In this document: positions 10,740 through 21,731 of the stretch, in pieces
Numbering within the stretch: the first letter of the stretch is position 1
Layout of the letters: each line of letters starts with the position of its first letter
From: Ochotona curzoniae
Lineage: Eukaryota > Chordata > Mammalia > Lagomorpha > Ochotonidae
Reading direction: 5' to 3'
NCBI RefSeq assembly: GCF_017591425.1
Contig: NW_024467119.1
Location: 80,902,894-80,966,893 of the forward strand
DNA: 64,000 bases
The notes under the pieces: model-generated
What the model saw: only the letters and a program-made list of their open reading frames with translations
The model's database searches: none
Told to the model about the DNA's origin: nothing
Position numbers and translations under genes: made by a program

Positions 10740-11900
10740 ATATGTGTTTGTCAAGTATATCTCACTAATAACTGCTTGAGCAGTGCCACCTAAATTGAAC
10801 CTTCCAATTTTATTGCTATTATTTCAAAATATTTTCAGGTTATTTTTCAGTTATGAATTTAGAAGAATTTTGTTTAGTTTTCAAATATCTGGGTGTTTCC
10901 TCCCAAGAAGTCCTATTGCCAATGATTTCCTAATTCCATTCACAGAGCTCAGTCTATAACTTAGTTTCCATAGCTAAGTGAGTTGAGGCTATCCTATGAT
11001 TAATAATGCTGACTCTTCCATGCTGCACTTGAGAACACTGTATGTTCTGCAACTGTTAGAGGGTTCAACACAGGCTACTTGTGTTCCATGGAGGAGAGCT
11101 GTTCAAGTCCATGTGCTCTTTCTGGTATTTTGTTTGTTTTCATTTTCAATCTATAAACACTTCATTCTATTCTGCAGATTAGACTTTTTATTTCAGATAT
11201 TATCCTTTTCAGTTCTAACGTTTCCATCTAGACATTTATAGCTTCTATGGCTTCTTTGCTGACATCCCCACATGTTCCCTCATTAGGACCATAGTTTAGT
11301 TCAAGTCCTTGTTGGATCAGTATGACATTAGTCTTGTCCTGTGGCTACATTTTCCTGTCTCTTTACATGCCTAGTAAAAGGTTTTTATAATCATAAGCTG
11401 AATATTGTTTGCCATGTGCTATAAATAACCTGAATGAAGTTATCTTGCCTTAAAATGTTGGTGTTTTGTACTTTGCCAAGGCCTTGACTTCAATCTTAGC
11501 CTTTAAGTACACAGGTATGGGCTTTTTGTCATCTCCAGATCATCCCTATGTTGCTGGCCAGATCTCCCTATGATGGCCACGGGACACTGTTTTCAAAGAT
11601 GAGATGGACTCTGGTGTCCCCATGTCCGCCCACATACCCTTAGTGACTGCTGGCTCCTGCCCTCACTCTCAGCCTGTTTGTGCACAGCCCAGAACTCAAG
11701 AACAGCTCCACACAGACTTCTGAGACTCCCCAAGGAGTAACTGCTTCCTTTTCAAGCTTCTATCCCAAAGCTTAGCAGCCACAGCTGTCAGCCACTGCCT
11801 CTCAATTTGACAAGATCTCTAACTCCTCTTAGCTTCCACCTGGTTTTGCTAAAATTGGAGAAGTGCCCTGAATAAAAGAACCGGGGCAAGTTAAGGGGCT

Positions 11901-13779
11901 CATTTCATAGTTCCACATTCTTCTAGAGTCTCAGTCTTACTCTTCCCACTAGCCAGATGTTCCATATGATCTGTTTGTTCTTCCCGTTGTTTATGATGGG
12001 GAGGACAAGGCCAGCATCAATTACTTTGTTGCAGGTGGAAGTGAAATGGATAGCCCCTAACATTTTGTTTCTTATGAGAATGGAGCCCACACAGGAAAGT
12101 TAATGACTAAATTTCTATCTCATTACATCTTGCCCTAAGAAACTTTCTTGGAAATCTGACACGTCTATTGCATGGTTTTCTCAGAGGAATTTCATGTTGT
12201 GTCAACTGAGCAAAAGCAAATCTCTTCTCCCTTGGCGCACAGATCCCATTCTCCCTTATTTTGCTATTATGGTGTTAGACAACATTGCCAATTTCCCAAC
12301 TGCACCTGACTGCATACATCAACATTTCTTGAAAAAAAAAATCTTGGATCTAGGATAACAGTGACTGCCTCAGAAAGGAAATGGTTGCCAAATGGGTTCT
12401 AAACTTTTCTTCTGGGATCTGAATGTCTGAAGAGACAAAAGATGCCAGGTCCACCCATTCCCTTACCTTGTGAAAGTAGCGGGATACAAAACATCACAAG
12501 AAACAGAAAGGCACCCGCACGCCTAAAGTCCTGGGTAGTTATGACCCAATCCAACACATATTGAAAACTACAAAGTCAACAACAAAGCAATCACAGAGCT
12601 CCCTTGGGGTAATGTGGCAAAGCCCGAACATAGGATCAATACCCAGATTTGGACTTTGAGGGGCCTTTCTGCTGGTGCCTAAAGGCTCTGTAGCTTTCCT
12701 TTCCAATTGTGAAGCTTTGTTACATTTCTAACATTCTTTTTTTACATTCTAGCATTCCCATTTCCCCAGATATCTCGTATTTGGTCTCTTTTGATTTGCT
12801 GTGTGCTCCTCCCTGTTGACATTAATTCTAACTTCCACCACCAAGGCCAAACACTCAGAGGCAGCCAAGGTTCTGCCTAGAGCATAGAGACAGTTTACAC
12901 TGAAGGCCTATGGGAGACCCTTGCTCCTTCTTGACGGCAGGCAGTTAGAATTTTTTTCTAGAAGTCCCAGAAACACCCTCTCCTTTCTCCATTCTTGCTT
13001 CAAAGCTATGATACCATTCACCTCGTGGACAGAAGTCCCGCTCGCTGTCTGCCATGACCATGTGCACAGACTGTGGTAAGCCCAGGCCATGGCAGTGAAG
13101 TGCACACACAGTCTCCAGACCCTCTAGCTCGGGTCTTTCGCACAGTGATTCCTGTGAATCTCTCCATGTCTGGCTAGCTCTCCAGTCTGGCTAGCTCACG
13201 CTTACAAAGCCTACTGAAGTGTAAGCTCTGTGGTGGCAGACCTAGGGTAGCTGATCTACCAGTAAGACAATGCAAAAACCACTCCCCATGCAATAAGACC
13301 TCATCCTCCATTTTCTCTCTCTTCCTTATTCCCATCCATCCTACTATCTTCTTCCAAAACCCGGCTGTCTTTGCAGTCCTCACACCAGCCCCAAATATTG
13401 TCCTTTTTTTACCCTTAGAATGGTCATGCCAAGGGCACATCCCTTGGAACTCTGCTCACTACTAACTTTCATCTTCAAGTCTGTTTGATGGGGCATCATC
13501 CTTAGAAGTTTACAATGAGCAAGTCTCAGCTAATTCAACATTAACTTCTCAAATAACTACATTCCCATTCTGAGGCTTTAGTGATAAAAATGCAAATTTC
13601 AAACACTTCTCTCATGTGTGAAATACATCCAGCCAGATCACTTTAAAATCACATTAATAATATCATCTCATTTGTTGCCTGATATTACTCTAATATAAAT
13701 GTTGTGATGGTGTCTGAGCTTCAGTTAATGAACACTTTTAATAAGACCAGTACTGAAACTCTATTAAACTAGAAAGGTT
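11901..13779. other. Unassigned non-coding sequence
   Basis: No gene and no confident repeat family. Open frames of 65 to 90 codons on the minus strand (12908-13105 and 13174-13440) show no recognisable domain and no convincing splice sites. Confidence 0.35.
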
Positions 13780-13785
13780 AATACC

Positions 13786-14144
13786 TGTAGGCCCCGGTCT
13801 CCCAAGGGTTAACTCCACAGCTCAGCTTGTTTCTCAAAGGTGTAACAGGAAGGGCAATCATGGCCTGATACATTTAGCCCCAGTGGTTTGACTGCAATTT
13901 CCCTCCTTCCTGCTTCCCCTTTTTGCATGTCCTTGGGGGAGCTTAGGTGTTGCTTAACCATTGGGAAGATCCTGGCAGGGGTCAAGCAGACTATATAAGA
14001 GAGTTCGACTTTGAATAAAGGCCTCACTTCACAAGAATGAGCCTCAGTGTGTTGTGTGTCTTGTCTGTCTTGTCTGTCTCATAACCCTAGTCCCTCCGCT
14101 CGACTTGGGGCTCGGGGTACGTGGCGACGCGGGCGTTGCCAACA
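13786..14144 (+). mobile_element. Solo LTR, ERV2-like, perfect 6-bp target duplication
   Basis: A 359-bp LTR begins 'tgtaggccccggtctccc' and ends 'gggcgttgccaaca', flanked by AATACC at 13780-13785 and 14145-14150. It has a TATA box (TATATAAG, 13992-13999), AATAAA at 14014-14019 and a T/G-rich stretch ('gtcttgtctgtcttgtctg') after it. A 6-bp duplication is typical of class II (betaretrovirus-like) ERVs. The CpG-rich 3' end ('ggcgacgcgggcg') suggests a fairly recent insertion. There is no internal sequence, so it is a solo LTR. Confidence 0.88.
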
Positions 14145-14150
14145 AATACC

Positions 14151-14820
14151 CCTTGAGAAAAAAACTTCCATAGGAGACTAGTCCATAAATCATACGTGTT
14201 GATCAGGAAAAATGGAATATAAGGCTCTCTCATAATATCAGCCACCACTACCAATGGCTTTTTAAAGATTATTTTTGTATACAACTTATTGTATTAAACT
14301 AGCCTAAGAGGTCAGAAAGATAGGACGGATGAGATGAATTCAGACTACAGAGATAGTTTTCAAAAGCACAAAGTTGCTGTGTATCATGTGGAGCTTTCTT
14401 TCTCCAACTAACTTCTGTCTTGCAGATACTGGAAATAGAAGCCTCAACAAATCCCTGAGCTAGCTTCTCCTAGTGCATAAAGCACTGATGTACCTCACTT
14501 CCTTAGGAACTGAGCAACATGAAGGCTCTGTCAATTTCAACCAAATCTACAGTCCCATCTCCAGAAGAGTCCCTTGGGCAAGGAATCCCAGAAAGAAGAA
14601 AGAAAGTGGAAAGTAAATCACCCTGCATAAACTACATTTCTGTCATCTCTCAATGAGAAAAATCATTCTCTTCCATGTATGCAACATTGAAATCTTGTGC
14701 ATTCCTGGTAAGTTCTCCAATCAATTGAGTGTGTACAACAAATGAGCCCCACATTGAAAACAATGAATCCCAGCTCTTAAGGACCACAGCTGACAGGTTA
14801 TTTCAGTAGCCCCTTCCCTT
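14151..14820. other. Unassigned non-coding sequence
   Basis: No gene or recognised repeat between the solo LTR and the L1 tail. Confidence 0.35.
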
Positions 14821-15104
14821 ATCCTTTTTTTTAAAAAAATTAATCTATTCTTATTTATTATTATTATTATTTTATGATACAGTTCCATAGCCTCCTGGGA
14901 TTTCCCTTATCCCTTCTCTGAATCCTCCCCCTCCTAGTCCCCTATATCATTACTAAAGTAAAGTTCTTCATACGCAGTCACATGTCCATCATTGCAGGCA
15001 TAGACAATGGCAGAGAGTCCAGCATCCTATTGTCAAGATATAGCAAACAATTTCATTGTAAGTCTATCTTTGTCTGGAAGTAGAGATGCGTACTACATTG
15101 TATC

Positions 15105-15357
15105 TAGATATGACAGTTTCCATTTCACAGTTACTGTACATCCCCTTAAATTAAAACCCACAGTACAAAATCAACAATAGGAAGAAAAATAGAAATTTAC
15201 AATGTGCCATGAAGTTAAATAACATGTTACTAGATATGACAGTCTCCATTACACAGCTACTATACATCCCCTTAAATGAAAAACCACAACACAAAATCAA
15301 CCACGGTAAGAAAAATTAAAGAAATTAAAAACACCATGAAGTTAAATAACATGCTAC
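15105..15357 (-). repeat. Two-copy tandem repeat of about 126 bp in the L1 3'UTR
   Basis: Unit 1 (15105-15230) and unit 2 (15231-15357) both begin 'tagatatgacagt' and both end 'aagttaaataacatg' plus 'ttac' or 'ctac'. They have diverged by substitutions and small indels. Tandem 3'UTR units are a known type of L1 subfamily variation in mammals. Confidence 0.85.
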
Positions 15358-15519
15358 TGAGTGACTAATGTGTTGCTGAAGAAATGAAAAAGAAAATCAA
15401 GAACCTTCTTCAAGAAAATGATGCTACAGTATGATCTATGAGTCTATGAAGAATGCAATGAGAAAAAGTGTTTTCAAGATACGAAACAAACAAAAAATGA
15501 AAATCCATAACATATAGTA

Positions 15520-15673
15520 TTCGCTGGGTTGTTGGTGAAATGTGTCTCCTGTAGGCAACAAATGGATGGGTTTTGTTTTTAATCCACTCTACTGATCTAT
15601 GATGTTTGATTGATGAGGTTAGCCCTTTTACGTTCAGGGTTAATATGAACGGGTGGTAATTTGGTCCTGACAC
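15520..15673 (-). pseudogene. L1 ORF2 N-terminal remnant
   Basis: The minus-strand frame includes 'ILTLNVKGLTSSIKHHR' followed by 'VEWIKNK', matching the start of the L1 ORF2 endonuclease domain (ILTLN-NGL-S-IKRHR pattern). ORF2 should encode an endonuclease and reverse transcriptase of about 1,270 residues. Here similarity stops after about 50 residues, where the sequence switches to 3'UTR. Non-functional. Confidence 0.8.
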
Positions 15674-15699
15674 TTGAGCAGTAGTTTGTTCATTGATTT

Positions 15700-16440
15700 A
15701 GTCTTCTGTTGTCATTTTACTGCGATGTTCTTCACATCTCAGCCTTTGGTTTTGGTGGGTGCTATTCTTCTTCTCTATCAAGAGAACATCTTGAAGTATC
15801 ATTTGTAGGGCAGGTTTGAAAGAGGCATATTCTTTGAACTTTTATCTACTGTGGAAGAATTTTATTTCATTTGCAAAGACAAAGGAAAGCTTTGCTGGAT
15901 ATGTTATCTTGGGCCAACAATTTTTTTCTTTTAGAATCTGGAATATGTCACTCCCTTCTCTTCTGACCTATAGAGTTTCCTGTGAGAGATCTCCTGTGAG
16001 TTTAATAGACATTCCTTTATATGTCAGTTGATTTTTTTCATGTGCACATTTTAGGATCTTTTCCTTATGTTCGAATGAAGAGAGCTTGATTATCATGTGT
16101 CTTGGTGAAGATTGCTTTTGATCAAGCTTGTTGGGAGTTCTGTGCCTCTTCTGGATCTTGTTTCCCAATTCTTTCTCTAGGTTAGGGAAATTTTCCTTGA
16201 TTATTTCATTAAATACATTTGTAAATCCAGCTTCTCTTTCTGTACCTTCTGGGACTCCCATAGCTCTTATATTTGGCCTCTGAATAGTGTCTTTCAATTC
16301 TTGAATACTTTTTAAAGCCTGATCCAGCTCTGCTTCCAGCTTTTTGTTTGCTTCCCCCTGGTGACAGGAAATATCTTCCAATTCTGAGATTCTTTCTTAT
16401 GCTTGCTTAATTCTATTTTGGAGAATCTCCACTGTACTTT
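15700..16440 (-). pseudogene. L1 ORF1 remnant (RNA-binding chaperone)
   Basis: The longest intact stretch (16381-15968, 137 codons) covers the end of the coiled coil (repeated Leu/Glu/Lys), the RRM-like region and the start of the C-terminal domain, with recognisable motifs 'RTPNKLDQ', 'SSPRHMIIKLS' and 'HEKNQLTYKG'. ORF1p is the trimeric nucleic-acid chaperone that packages L1 RNA. Upstream stops at about 16400-16430 and a break after 15968 (C-terminal similarity continues to about 15740 with stops) show that it is dead. Confidence 0.85.
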
Positions 16441-18369
16441 TAATTAGCTGTACTGTGTTCTTATTTTCTGATATATCAGTTTGATTGTTATATTGCTGCT
16501 ATTTTTTGTGTAACACGTTCCTTAAATTCTTTGAGCTCTTGGGCATGAGCTTTCTGCAGTTGTGGATTCAGAAAGCTTTATAATGAGTTTTCTGAATTCT
16601 GTGTCCCCCATTTTTCTCGATGTCTTCGCTCAGTGAACTCTGAGGTTGGGCATAGGCGGGTTTGGGTGGCTCCTTATGCAGTAGTGTAGTCTTTCAGTGC
16701 ATATTCATTGTGCTTTTGTCTCTTCTTTTGCTCTTGGTCATTGGTTACCAGAGTCTTCTCTTTGGGGGAGGATTCTAAGCTGTGTCACACACATGTCTAC
16801 AGTTTGATTTTACTTATTGCGGTCGGTACATTGCTCTTTGTTTGTAATCACTTGTGCCACTCCCTCCAGCAAGCTCCAGGTCTGGGTTCTTGTGCTTAAC
16901 CTATGGTCCTCTGTAGCCCCTAGGCTCCTGGCTCACAGTCTGCGGCGACTTCCTGTGATACCATGCTGAGGTTACACCATTGTCTGCAACCTTTCTCCCA
17001 CTTCAAGTTGGAGTAGATTCCAGTATTAGAGAGACACCAGGTGTCCGATATAGGTAGGTTGCTGTTGGTACTGATCTTGCAGGAACCTGTTAGACATTAG
17101 ATGTGGGTGGGCCAGCAATGGCCCTATTTTTAGTCACCGGCTATGCAATTGTCAGTCTTGCATTATTTTCGCTATGCGAGCCTCAGTGCAATGCCACTGA
17201 GCTCAATGAGTTCTCAATGAGTTCAGCACATCGTGCAGCTCCCTGTTGTGCGCCTTGGCATTGTCCTAAAAGCTTTTGGCCACAGCTGTATAAAACGGCA
17301 GCCTGATATTGCCACTACTTAGAGTTCTTGGATGCTGCTAGGCTATCCGGGTCTGAGAGAGGCTACTCATAACCTGTCTTGTGTGGAAACTTGTAGAATG
17401 TCATGGTTATTGTTGTTCACTGAGTCGCAATGAAATAGTTCATTCGCGCAGGCTCAGGGCATATGGGGCTCAGGTCCTTTCCCTTCTGCCCTTGCCTCCT
17501 TATGCAAAATGGCACCCAGTTTGGCTTAGAGGGCAGACTGGCCTGTGAAATTCACCCTGTTCCTGCAGCTGCCGCGCCTGAGATCCTGGCTGGCTCACTG
17601 TCTCTGCTCGGTCTCTGGGTGCAAAATCATAATAGACCTGGCAGGATGGACAGTTCTTTGTCTGGGTTGCACCTCTCCAAGGTTGCCCTTCTTTTCTTCA
17701 ATTTTTCTCGCTGAAGTGAAAGGTCGCCTTCCCACCTGGTTGGGGGCTCATGAGTAGGTTCCTGGCTAGCTGGTGGAGTGTCAGTAATCATTGTTAGGCT
17801 GAATGCCACATGGAGTAGTCTCGAGACCCCCCCCCAAACCGCCCCCCCGCCCCTCACTAGCATATGGGGGCCACGACCATTGTGTTTTTGCCTGGGCTAT
17901 TTCTTGCTGCTGTCTGGTCGAGTCTCATCCAGGTAACCCCTCTGCTGTTGTTCCTGTCCTCTCCTGATGTTCCTAGGAATGTGTTCGCCTCTGCTGCTTG
18001 CATCCTGATTAAATGTTTTTCGCATCTGTTTTAAACGTGTCCTCACTCCTAGTTGCGGCCGAGCATTCTTGATGTCGTCTCTCCTATGCTTTTAATATAT
18101 TCATCATCAGGACTCCCCAGTATCTGGCATGTAACAAATGCTAAGTGTTAGCCATGATTACCTTGTGAAATTACTGAGGAACCTCTGGAATGTTGAAATT
18201 CAAACTAAACTCCAGCACCCAGTCACTACATGTTTGTTCAATAAAGTTCATTTCTGCTTTCTTTCTACAACTACGCAAATTGTGGGTTCTCAACAAATGT
18301 TCATCAGAAAGTGACGGGCAGAGGATAGATGCAGTCAGGGAAGTGGAAAGGAGGAAGGAATAGGATAGG

Positions 18370-18760
18370 ACGGGGAAGAGTAGGAAGGTCTAGCGCAGTT
18401 TCGCAACTTCATGACATGTCTCCACCTGGTGCAGGAATCAATTGATGAAGGTAAGCGAGGTTTATTTCTAATCGCACGTCTGATTCTGAAAGGATGACAC
18501 AATCATGCAACCATCATAGCCAATATACTCCTCAAACATGCCCCATCTGTGCACGGTGGCCAATCGATATTTTATATTTCCTTACAACGTTTCGGGCAAA
18601 TCCTTTTCCTTGCTGAACTATTAACCATCGGCTATCGACCAGTGGCGGGTGCTTTCAGTATGGAACTCAATATATTTCTTTGCTCGCGAGAAAAATATTC
18701 TCGGCCAATATGTCGCAGAATAAGAAAGCATATCCTTTCCTGTTTTTAAACACAAATGTT
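18370..18760 (-). mobile_element. CpG-undepleted segment, possible LTR on the minus strand
   Basis: By eye I count about 17 CpG in about 390 bp of sequence that is otherwise AT-rich, close to the number expected without depletion. Read on the minus strand it has a TATA-like 'aaatataaaatat' (about 18567-18579) and, roughly 100 bp later, AATAAA before 'cctcgcttacc' (about 18460), the layout of an LTR promoter and polyadenylation signal. I could not define TG/CA ends or a target duplication, so the element type is tentative. Confidence 0.3.
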
Positions 18761-20778
18761 ACAAGGAAGTTGTGTACCATTTTTTGCCACCTATACTTAG
18801 TTTTTCCTATTGCTAGTTTATTTGCTTCAATTTTATATTCATGATAAATTTCCATAGGCATTTCCTCTCCTCCCCGCACCCCCTCATATTCCTCTTTCTG
18901 GCGCACTTAATGGTTATAGTGTGATATATAATTTTATAGCTACCGTATTCCTCCATATCATTACAATAGCATAGTCCCTTTTACTTGCTGAGCCCCTAAA
19001 GAACAAATCTTCCCCACTGTCCTCCTGTCAGTTAATATCTGAAACAACTTCCCTAATTTGTTTCTCTATCTGCTGATATCAGTACTCTATACCCTATAAG
19101 AATCACAATATGTCCACTACTACTCCCAGCTTCTAGAATAGTGCCAGACAGAGAAACAGTTAATGAATACTTCTAAAATAAATAGGTAAGCTCATATATA
19201 CAGCCCAGTTCAAAACAAGATTTCTTCAGGTTTAGAGGATTTCAGAACATTAAGTTGGTTATTAATCCACTCTTTCAAGATTTACAACAAAATGCTAACT
19301 CTGACTTTAAATGAAGTATTTTTTTAGATCCATTCAGCACAAAATGGTTCACACCGCACATTATCCTGATGAAGTGGGGCTTCTAACACTAGGGGAAGTA
19401 AACCAGAATACTCCCATAGAGCATAACACAGAGTGCAGGCAAAGAGATGACTCCAAACAACTTTTTTTTTTCTTATTTTTTGGCCGGGGAAATGAGGTAT
19501 CTGCCAAAAAAAAAAAAAAAAAAGTAGGTAGTAATTCAAGAAGCATTCCTTGACATCACCATGCATTTGTTTGCCTACTCAAAACAAAATTTATCATGAA
19601 CTGTCCTTGGGTTGCCATCCCACTACGGCCTCCCCATCCAAACCTCTGCTTTTCAATCATTGAGACATGAATACCCCACAAAAGCAAGGGGATAGGCCAT
19701 TTCTTACATGAATACTTGACAACTGAATCAGGTATCAAAGACAGTAAAGGAAAAAGCAGAAATAAGACCCTGTGCACAAAAAAAGAGAAGGGAAGACCAA
19801 GAATGGACAAAGAAAAAGGAATGCCTTAGAATGTTCTGAATGTGCCTTGGCAGTCACTTCACCGGGGAACGCAGCAGCTCATTCAGCAACGGAAGTCATT
19901 CCCTTCCTTCCCCTTCCCTGACAGCTGCTCGCAGGGGAAACTGGGGATACGGTTCCCAGATGAGCTCATCTGGGTGTGGTAGTGTTCCACCCCTCATGAT
20001 ATGTTGCCCTCCTCAGCAGCTGTCAACTACCTAACATATAGCTGTTTCCTCTGGCTAAACATGTCACCACTGAACTTTATTAAGAAAGACCAGGCGGGAG
20101 TGATGTAGTTGGTGTTTACAAATCAGAATTGAGGAAGCTAAGCATAAACACCTTTTCAAGAAATTTGCTAGCAATTTGAATATTTTCAATTACTCCACAG
20201 AGCTCATTTCTAATCATCTTTCTCACATTTTGATGAACTATTTCATATCTTATTGACCCATACACATACTTACTTGTGTATCTATTTAACTGGAGCCCAT
20301 GACTTACTTGGAACACAACTTTGTAACTTTTCCCCCATGTTGAGGAGCCTTTGGTTTCCCAGGGACCCAGCCTTTCCGAATGCCTAGGGATGTGCTAGTC
20401 CTGAGTAGCACAATCACTTGGTTAGTACAGTCCCCAGATGTGCTCTGGAATGAGTCAGTATTGAGCAAGAATTCCTTCTTGCTCAGCAAAGCAGTCAGAA
20501 ACACCCTTACTGTATATATCACTGCCTCCTGGTAATGGTGGACAAGCAGGAAGTTGGTGGTTTCAGTCAAAGACCACAAGCAAACGTTGTAAACTGTGGT
20601 ACTAGGAGAACTGTCAGAAGGAAAGGGACACTGGTAAGGGGTAAGAGTGATGATAAAGGGCCAGATTCAGGTTCAGCTGCATCTACAGTTCATCTGGCAA
20701 GGCTCTCCAAAGGCTGGCAGGTGTACCCAAGTTTCCCCAGGAAGATAGACTAGATAAAGCTATATAAAACATAAATCT
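18761..20778. other. Unassigned; T/A homopolymer pair at 19461-19523
   Basis: No gene or confident repeat. A T-rich run ending 'ttttttggc' and an A-run preceded by 'gcc' lie about 25 bp apart (19461-19523) and could pair as a hairpin. The apparent open frames on both strands there are produced by these homopolymers. Confidence 0.4.
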
Positions 20779-21110
20779 GGGCCCAGCGCAATAGCCTAGT
20801 GGCTAAAGTCCTTGCCTTGCACCTGACAGGCTCCCGTGTAGGCACCAGTTCTAATGCCAGCATCCCTGGTTCCCATCCAGCTCCCTGCTTGTGGCCTGGG
20901 AAGGCATTCAAGGATGACCAAAAGCCTTGGGACCCTGCAGCCCCATAGGAGACCTAGAAGAAGTTCCTGGCTCCTAGCTTTGGATTGGCTCAGTTCCAGC
21001 CATTGTGGCCACTTGGAGAGTGAATCATCAGTTGGAAGATCTTCCTTTCTGTCTTTGCTCCTCTGTATATCTGACTTTCCAATAAAAATAAATAAATCTT
21101 AAAAAAAAAA
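20779..21110 (+). mobile_element. C-SINE (plus)
   Basis: Full-length copy from 'gggcccagcgcaatagccta' through 'gtggcctgggaaggcattca' to 'aataaaaataaataaatctt' and an A10 tail. The head and B-box region ('ccagttctaatgcc') are recognisable. No clear target duplication. The tail forms one arm of a perfect palindrome with the flank (21107-21130). Confidence 0.93.
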
Positions 21111-21342
21111 GCTTACTTTAGTAAGCTTTTACTTCCTCCATTGCCATATTTAAATATTTAGAGTGTTTATTTTAAATCCATGTATTTATTTATGCCTACA
21201 TATATAAATCCTTGCCTGTGGTTTATACAAAAATAAACATGTACTGGAAAAGAGTTGTTGGTTACTAAGTGTATTCAATGAAACAGTGAAGGTTGATGTA
21301 GTAGAACAGAGAAGGATCCCAAAAGAACAGTACTCACTGGTT

Positions 21343-21731
21343 GGGTATATTAGTTTTTGTGTCTTCCTAAATGCCCAGGTGTTAAAGAATAGAGTTAAAG
21401 AATGGTCCCCAACATCTTGTGTTAATGGTACTAAGAAGGTGTGAAGTTAATTCAACTGAGGTATTTAGAGATGGGGCCTTCAGCAAGTGGTTAGGTAGGA
21501 TTAGGCCGTGGGGTTAGGCTCCTCCAGATAGACTCCTGGTGCTTTACAAAGCAGACCTGTGTTTCCTCTAGCCATAGGATATTCTGTATCTCCCTGGGAC
21601 TCTGCCAGCAAGGTGGACACCTTCACCAGTGGTTGAGCCACAGTAACCACCCCAATCAGGAACAAGTCTCAAGAGACTGGTTCTTTCCCAAGTAGCTTAT
21701 CCTTTGCTGTGGTGACAGAAAGCTAAGACAC
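21343..21731 (+). mobile_element. MaLR-type (ERVL) LTR, ancient
   Basis: Phrases such as 'ggtccccaacatcttgtg', 'tgaagttaattcaactgagg', 'tttagagatggggccttc' and the end 'gtggtgacagaaagctaag' follow the layout of mammalian MLT/MST-type LTRs (repeat of 'ggtggggccttc', 'ggttagg', late 'gacagaaagc'). It is diverged and has no adjoining internal region. Boundaries are approximate. Confidence 0.5.

Larger units (their letters stand above)
6555..11900 (-). mobile_element. Ancient L1M element, nearly full length, heavily interrupted
   Basis: Read on the minus strand this is one old L1 in order. The 3' end of ORF2 is at about 6560-7480 ('ttccttgggtaaacacctag' is a classic reverse-strand L1 phrase). 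ORF2 reverse-transcriptase and endonuclease regions follow at 7706-8650, 9340-9560 and 10745-11150 (for example 'atcatgtcacccacaagtag' and 'cttgagaacactgtatgttc'). A 5'UTR-like region follows at about 11150-11900 ('cctgtctctttacatgcc'). No frame is intact. Insertions inside it are an L1 3' end (7490), C-SINEs (8678, 9022, 9561) and an ERV LTR (9949). The 5' limit is uncertain. Confidence 0.75.
14822..18075 (-). mobile_element. Lagomorph L1 (minus), 5'UTR and ORF1 kept, most of ORF2 missing
   Basis: On the minus strand the order is a 5'UTR (about 18075-16450, rich in CpG with a G-run), ORF1 (about 16440-15700), the first 50 or so codons of ORF2 (15673-15520) and then directly the 3'UTR (about 15400-14822, ending in an A/T-rich tail). 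Several kilobases of ORF2, including reverse transcriptase, are absent. The 3'UTR contains a tandem duplication (15105-15357). Because the 5'UTR is present, this is an internally deleted element and not a simple 5'-truncated one. The 5' boundary is approximate and no target duplication was found. Confidence 0.8.

Noticed and set aside
15968..16381. 137-codon minus-strand frame as a host gene
   Set aside because: It is clearly L1 ORF1 (RRM and C-terminal motifs), with stops upstream and loss of the rest of the element.
21107..21130. Intrinsic transcription terminator (hairpin with T run)
   Set aside because: Bacterial-type terminators are not relevant in this mammalian sequence, and the arm is a SINE tail.
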